This document shows, piece by piece, positions 61,949 through 64,000 of a DNA stretch of 64,000 nucleotides. The first letter of the stretch is position 1. Each line of letters begins with the position of its first letter. Both the position numbers and the translations under genes were made by a program. The notes below the pieces were generated by a model. That model did not search any database, was not told the DNA's origin, and was given only the letters and a program-made list of their open reading frames with translations. Source of the stretch: Lingula anatina (taxonomy: Eukaryota; Brachiopoda; Lingulata; Lingulida; Lingulidae); NCBI RefSeq assembly GCF_001039355.2, contig NW_019773770.1, forward strand, positions 186,001 through 250,000. Reading direction: 5' to 3'.

Positions 61949-63919
61949 GTTTTTATTCAGTCAAATAGAGTAAAGTATTGTTGAAACCATTAAACTATGA
62001 TGAACTGTGATGATACAAAAGAACCAGGTCATTCCATGCATTATTGCATTGACCTCAATTTAGTGCAGATAAGGACTAAATGTTGAAACCATATCTGTTT
62101 TAATTTAAAGGTGGGATTTGTAAGTACTTTAAGCCTGCATTCATTTAAGCTTAAATATAAAATCATCTCAGATGATTCTTTCCTGTTGCTGTTGAATATT
62201 ATGAGATCTCTGTTGCTTGGATTCCAGGCTGAAATGCGAAAGGCTCAAGCTACAGCAGTTGAGTTGCAAAAAGACGCCCAGTTAAAAAAACAGATTGCAG
62301 AGAGGCGGTCAAAGTAAGTGCTGGTTATCCTTATAGGGGACTTTTATAACCTATTTTATTCCAGGTCTTTGCTTTGCCTTGTATCTTTCCCTTTACTTCA
62401 CCATACATCTTGCCTAGATGCCATTGAGTCTTTGAATTTCATTATTGAATGTCTGTATATGTAATGCTTTTAATGTCTTATTGCCTAGATGCCATTGAGT
62501 CTTTGTTTGAATTTCTTTATTGAATGTCTGTATATGTAATGCTTTTAATGTCTTATTGTATTTGAAACTTGGGGGGGGGGGGGGGGTTGCTAGGATATTG
62601 TTGATCTCTTAGAAGCAAGATCACCATAATTTCCATAAAACTTGCAAGCTTTTATATATCAGTTGTCAGTAGCTCTAAAGAAATAAACTGGATGTTATCA
62701 GTTGCTGTATATTAAATTATTTGTAATATTATTCATTTTTTTGCAACAGTAAGTTCTCCATATACAGACAGGAAAAATCTTGCTTTGCAAGCTTAAAAAG
62801 TATATGTTTTACACTGCTAACATTAAAAAACTTGTCATTGTCTGAAGCATTTACCAAGTTGATGAACCTTTTCATTTCATAAACCACTTTTTACTAAATT
62901 TGTTGTCCAGATCTCTCAAGGATCCCAAGACACTGAACTTCATCTTTGGAATCAATCTAAGCAACAGAAATCAGTACGGCATGTTTGTGTACAACTGCAG
63001 CAGGTTAATCAAAATGTACGAAAGAGTGGGGCCACAATTAGATGGAGGGGTGTAAGTATACTACCAGTGAATCATTTATATTTCTGTGGATCAATTGAAC
63101 TCATGCTCTCAACAAAAATGTTTCCAGATTATTGAGATACCAGACCTAGTAATTCCTGGCTAATCTATATTTTAGTTTACCACAACAACTGTCACTATTC
63201 AGGAATCATTCAATGAAAAACTTGCATTATACCAGACTAAGTGTTATCAAACAATATTTAATGTTTTTGTGCTGTTGTTTAACAAACAGATGCTGTCTAG
63301 AATGCTACAAGAAAAAAAAATGACACCCAAAAGTAGATGCAGATTACATTGTGAAATATAAAATGATTCCTTTGGCAGGTTTTGCAGTGGTGTTATTGGC
63401 ATAGTAGACGTGCCCTATTTGGTTCTAGAACCCACTCACAACAAACAGGACTTTGCAGATGCCAAAGAGTACAGACATCTGATGAAAGCCATGGGGGAAC
63501 ATCTCAAGCAATATTGGAAAGACACGGGGATTGGTGAGGAATGAACATAAGGATTGAAAAAGAATTTGAATAGAAATCTCAGATTTCTTTCTGACTTTGT
63601 TTCCATAGCTTGGGAGGATAGAACCATAACAGCATTGTCTTTCAGATCGACTTCATGTAAAACTGGTGCTATATGCCCTGGATTAAAACCAACCTATTTT
63701 TCTGTAAATTTAGTATTTCTTGGAATGTTTTAAGTGCATAAGATGTGCTGTACATACATGTGCATATGTTACGCTGTAAACCTTGGACCATTTTGTTCTT
63801 ATATCCTGCCTGTTTTCAGTAGAGGAAATATTAAATTCCAACTTAAAGCCATTTATTCTCAATTTAAAATTGTTTTCTCACTTTATTATTTCAGCTAACC
63901 AAGGAGTCACCACATTTTG
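40041..63919 (+). CDS. MORC2: MORC2 GHKL-ATPase chromatin silencing factor, 3'-partial (runs off window)
   Basis: Fourteen distinct exons in phase (about 471 codons): 40041-40102, 44641-44694, 48747-48781, 53110-53178, 53455-53545, 54844-54952, 55322-55396, 55597-55817, 59892-60100, 60736-60818, 62228-62313, 62911-63051, 63379-63533, 63895-63919. Copies of the middle ones are at 56758-56826, 57142-57232, 58511-58619, 58989-59063, 59263-59483, 61133-61341 and 61687-61769. [20 protein letters not shown] gives the MORC2 start. [14 protein letters not shown] holds the ATP-binding Asn, [11 protein letters not shown] the DxGxG motif, [16 protein letters not shown] the lid glycines. [36 protein letters not shown] and [20 protein letters not shown] match the transducer domain nearly exactly. 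The Lys/Glu-rich exons 60736-62313 form the CC1 coiled coil inserted in it. The CW domain lies beyond 64000. In vertebrates MORC2 works with the HUSH complex. Confidence 0.95.
42039..42290. repeat. Two-unit 126-bp tandem duplication
   Basis: Units 42039-42164 and 42165-42290 share acaccaatagtgact and then gagggctggcaagaagattc through to the end, differing by a handful of bases. It appears to be a recent local duplication without coding meaning. Confidence 0.9.
43112..43152. mobile_element. Inverted copy of the hairpin terminus seen at 13369
   Basis: gactaaaaccatgagtacca followed by a hairpin (ccaccag / ctggtgg) is the reverse complement of the terminus of the inserted element at 13369-13411. 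It indicates a second, older member of the family. The other end is not identified. Confidence 0.55.
43885..44110. mobile_element. Foldback/MITE with roughly 40-bp inverted arms
   Basis: The left arm, from gggtcaaccg through atcatttttgcaagtctaca, pairs with the right arm, from tgtagacttgtaaaaatgat through ggaagacccc, with few mismatches and a spacer of about 145 bases. No coding potential. The arms begin GGGTC and end GACCC. Confidence 0.75.
45296..45544. mobile_element. Foldback element with about 75-bp imperfect arms
   Basis: cttataaacagattagacat on the left pairs with the inverse of cgcctaatctgtttttaagg on the right. Complementarity continues inward through the actaacactac / gcagatc / atattaacca segments. 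Total length is about 249 bp, non-coding. Confidence 0.75.
46620..47090 (+). pseudogene. Decayed Penelope-like retroelement fragment (GIY-YIG endonuclease region)
   Basis: The frame around 46650-46830 reads [20 protein letters not shown], then [20 protein letters not shown], matching the conserved GIY-YIG region of animal Penelope-like elements (LVHxKDK ... CGxVYEIPC ... VYxGETGRK ... RLxEHKKE). The catalytic GxTGR is altered to EDMGR. Further pieces of the tail continue in other frames ([14 protein letters not shown] near 46890; [19 protein letters not shown] near 46980), interrupted by frameshifts and stops. The reverse transcriptase part is not recognisable here. Non-functional relic. Confidence 0.7.
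49462..49486. mobile_element. Left terminal inverted repeat of the Harbinger element, copy E1
   Basis: GAGCTTTCGCACCTG followed by CACGTTTAGG is the inverse, with one mismatch, of 52691-52715 and 56339-56363. The copy E2 left end is 51045-51069. Confidence 0.7.
49672..49978 (+). pseudogene. PIF/Harbinger (HARBI1-like) transposase C-terminal fragment
   Basis: The frame from 49672 reads [20 protein letters not shown], then [13 protein letters not shown], then [20 protein letters not shown] and LDF, closely matching the C-terminal nuclease part of HARBI1-type transposases (IYGDPAYPL...YLLSPFRG...SSVRVSVEWxFG). The second catalytic Asp (GD) is present. A stop follows FRN, and homologous residues continue in a shifted frame ([13 protein letters not shown]). 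No upstream part of the transposase is seen, so it is inactive. Confidence 0.8.
50152..50348 (-). CDS. Small coiled-coil ORF, probably the second (Myb-like) protein of the Harbinger element
   Basis: On the minus strand after a TTTTTTCAG acceptor, an open frame reads [20 protein letters not shown], then [20 protein letters not shown], then [10 protein letters not shown] and ends [10 protein letters not shown] stop. It is rich in Lys/Glu and helical, like the C-terminal coiled coil of Myb/SANT proteins encoded by PIF/Harbinger elements. From the first ATG (50331) it is 59 aa. A donor CAAG/GTAAGT at about 50634 with TTTATAA near 50693 suggests a short upstream exon and promoter. The N-terminal Myb domain is missing. 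The frame is open in both alleles (other copy 51746-51942), with few changes. Confidence 0.5.
50960..52410. repeat. Haplotype copy E2 of the Harbinger-bearing intron segment
   Basis: Partner of 49377-50816. It has a shorter gap after FKRTISS in the transposase relic (a net two-base loss near 51380) that shifts its frame relative to E1. Confidence 0.85.
51045..52715. mobile_element. Deletion-derivative PIF/Harbinger transposon with both TIRs
   Basis: About 1.67 kb between inverted termini 51045-51069 (GAGCTTTCGCACCTGCACG...) and 52691-52715 (...CGTACAGGTGCGAAAGCTC). Inside are a plus-strand transposase C-terminal fragment (51264 to about 51555; [20 protein letters not shown]) and a convergent minus-strand small ORF (51746-51942). 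The two-gene layout is characteristic of Harbinger elements. I could not confirm a 3-bp TWA target duplication, and the transposase N-terminus is absent. The right end recurs in the next contig (56339-56363). Confidence 0.7.
52416..56062. repeat. Haplotype copy F1 with MORC2 exons 4-8
   Basis: 3.6 kb aligning with 56064-59735 and carrying exons 53110-53178, 53455-53545, 54844-54952, 55322-55396 and 55597-55817. Lengths of all exons match between copies. It ends at the n at 56063. Confidence 0.9.
54953..54958 (+). promoter_or_regulatory. Non-canonical GC 5' splice site of MORC2 (GAG/GCAAGT)
   Basis: The exon 54844-54952 must end after GTT GAA GAG to join GTT GTC GTT in exon 55322 (EEGVEEVVVPIP as in MORC2). 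The intron therefore begins GCAAGT, with strong pairing to U1 at other positions, as in known GC-AG introns. The allele at 58620-58625 is the same. Confidence 0.9.
56064..59735. repeat. Haplotype copy F2 with MORC2 exons 4-8
   Basis: Partner of 52416-56062 (exons 56758-56826, 57142-57232, 58511-58619, 58989-59063, 59263-59483). Exonic changes are essentially silent. It includes the right TIR of the Harbinger element at 56339. Confidence 0.9.
60142..60310. mobile_element. Short TIR element (MITE), present in one allele only
   Basis: Starts CAGGGGCGGATTTAGG and ends GGGTCCGCCCCTG, inverted termini of about 10 bp. It contains internal repeats of CGGAAGACGGTCA in both orientations. In the other allele the sequence passes from cattattataagcc straight to a C-run (about 61365), and after the element (contig at 60330) comes taaggccccc, suggesting a taag-type duplication. 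The terminus resembles hAT-type ends and the 2119-3096 element. Confidence 0.75.
60938..60967. repeat. (TA)n microsatellite, length differs between alleles
   Basis: About 15 TA units before the n at 60969; the allele at 61882-61940 has about 29 units. Confidence 0.9.
60996..61940. repeat. Haplotype copy G2 with MORC2 exons 9-10
   Basis: Partner of 59752-60967 (exons 61133-61341 and 61687-61769). It is joined without a gap to exon 62228-62313 and the end of the window. Confidence 0.88.
62411..62556. repeat. Two-unit 71-bp tandem duplication in a MORC2 intron
   Basis: tgcctagatgccattgagtc begins at 62411 and again at 62482, followed by near-identical sequence. A G-run (62571-62586) follows shortly after. 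Confidence 0.9.
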
Positions 63920-64000
63920 GTAAGTGAGCCATTGCATTGTTACCAGTTGTAGGAAAAATTTAAAACAGCTCATATTAATATGAACTGAAATAATGTCTTT

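Overview
This is a eukaryotic nuclear window: AT-rich, intron-dense, with GT-AG introns, metazoan-only gene families and no prokaryotic gene organisation. Gene content (SGSM, MNT, TMEM248, CUSTOS, MORC2) and repeat types (Penelope-like, PIF/Harbinger, TIR and foldback elements) suggest an invertebrate animal, probably a marine lophotrochozoan or invertebrate deuterostome with a highly heterozygous genome. The species cannot be fixed from sequence alone.

Five genes could be assembled exon by exon with consistent splice phases. (1) SGSM, a RUN/TBC Rab-GAP family gene, + strand, 898-12057; its 5' part lies outside the window. (2) MNT, the MAX-binding bHLH-zip repressor, - strand, complete, 22779-16175, 651 aa. 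(3) TMEM248, + strand, 24150 to 30353 or 34730, 290 aa. (4) CUSTOS (C12orf43-like), - strand, 39560-36501. (5) MORC2, a GHKL ATPase, + strand, 40041-63919, running off the right edge before its CW domain. SGSM and MNT are tail-to-tail, MNT and TMEM248 head-to-head, TMEM248 and CUSTOS tail-to-tail, CUSTOS and MORC2 head-to-head. Human SGSM2 and MNT are likewise tail-to-tail neighbours on 17p13.3, so this pair looks like an ancient linkage.

The dominant structural feature is an assembly effect. Nine single 'n' characters (3641, 7995, 13840, 24919, 31070, 50910, 56063, 60329, 60969) join ten contigs, and sequence on one side of almost every join is repeated on the other at near-allelic identity. 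Exons of SGSM, TMEM248 and MORC2 therefore appear twice. The natural reading is unmerged haplotypes at contig ends, not biological exon duplication. The duplicate pairs act as an allele comparison and expose presence/absence polymorphism of at least three transposable elements.

Introns hold most of the other content: a PIF/Harbinger element carrying a transposase fragment and a small coiled-coil ORF (MORC2 intron 3), a decayed Penelope-like GIY-YIG fragment (MORC2 intron 2), several foldback/TIR elements, short tandem duplications, microsatellites, and a Helitron-like or hairpin-ended element next to SGSM. I found no CRISPR array, tRNA, rRNA or virus-like gene. No feature needs a wholly new system. 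The best leads are the E-box cluster at MNT, a duplicated splice acceptor in MNT, a GC-AG intron in MORC2, a one-base frame disruption in CUSTOS and the polymorphic mobile elements.
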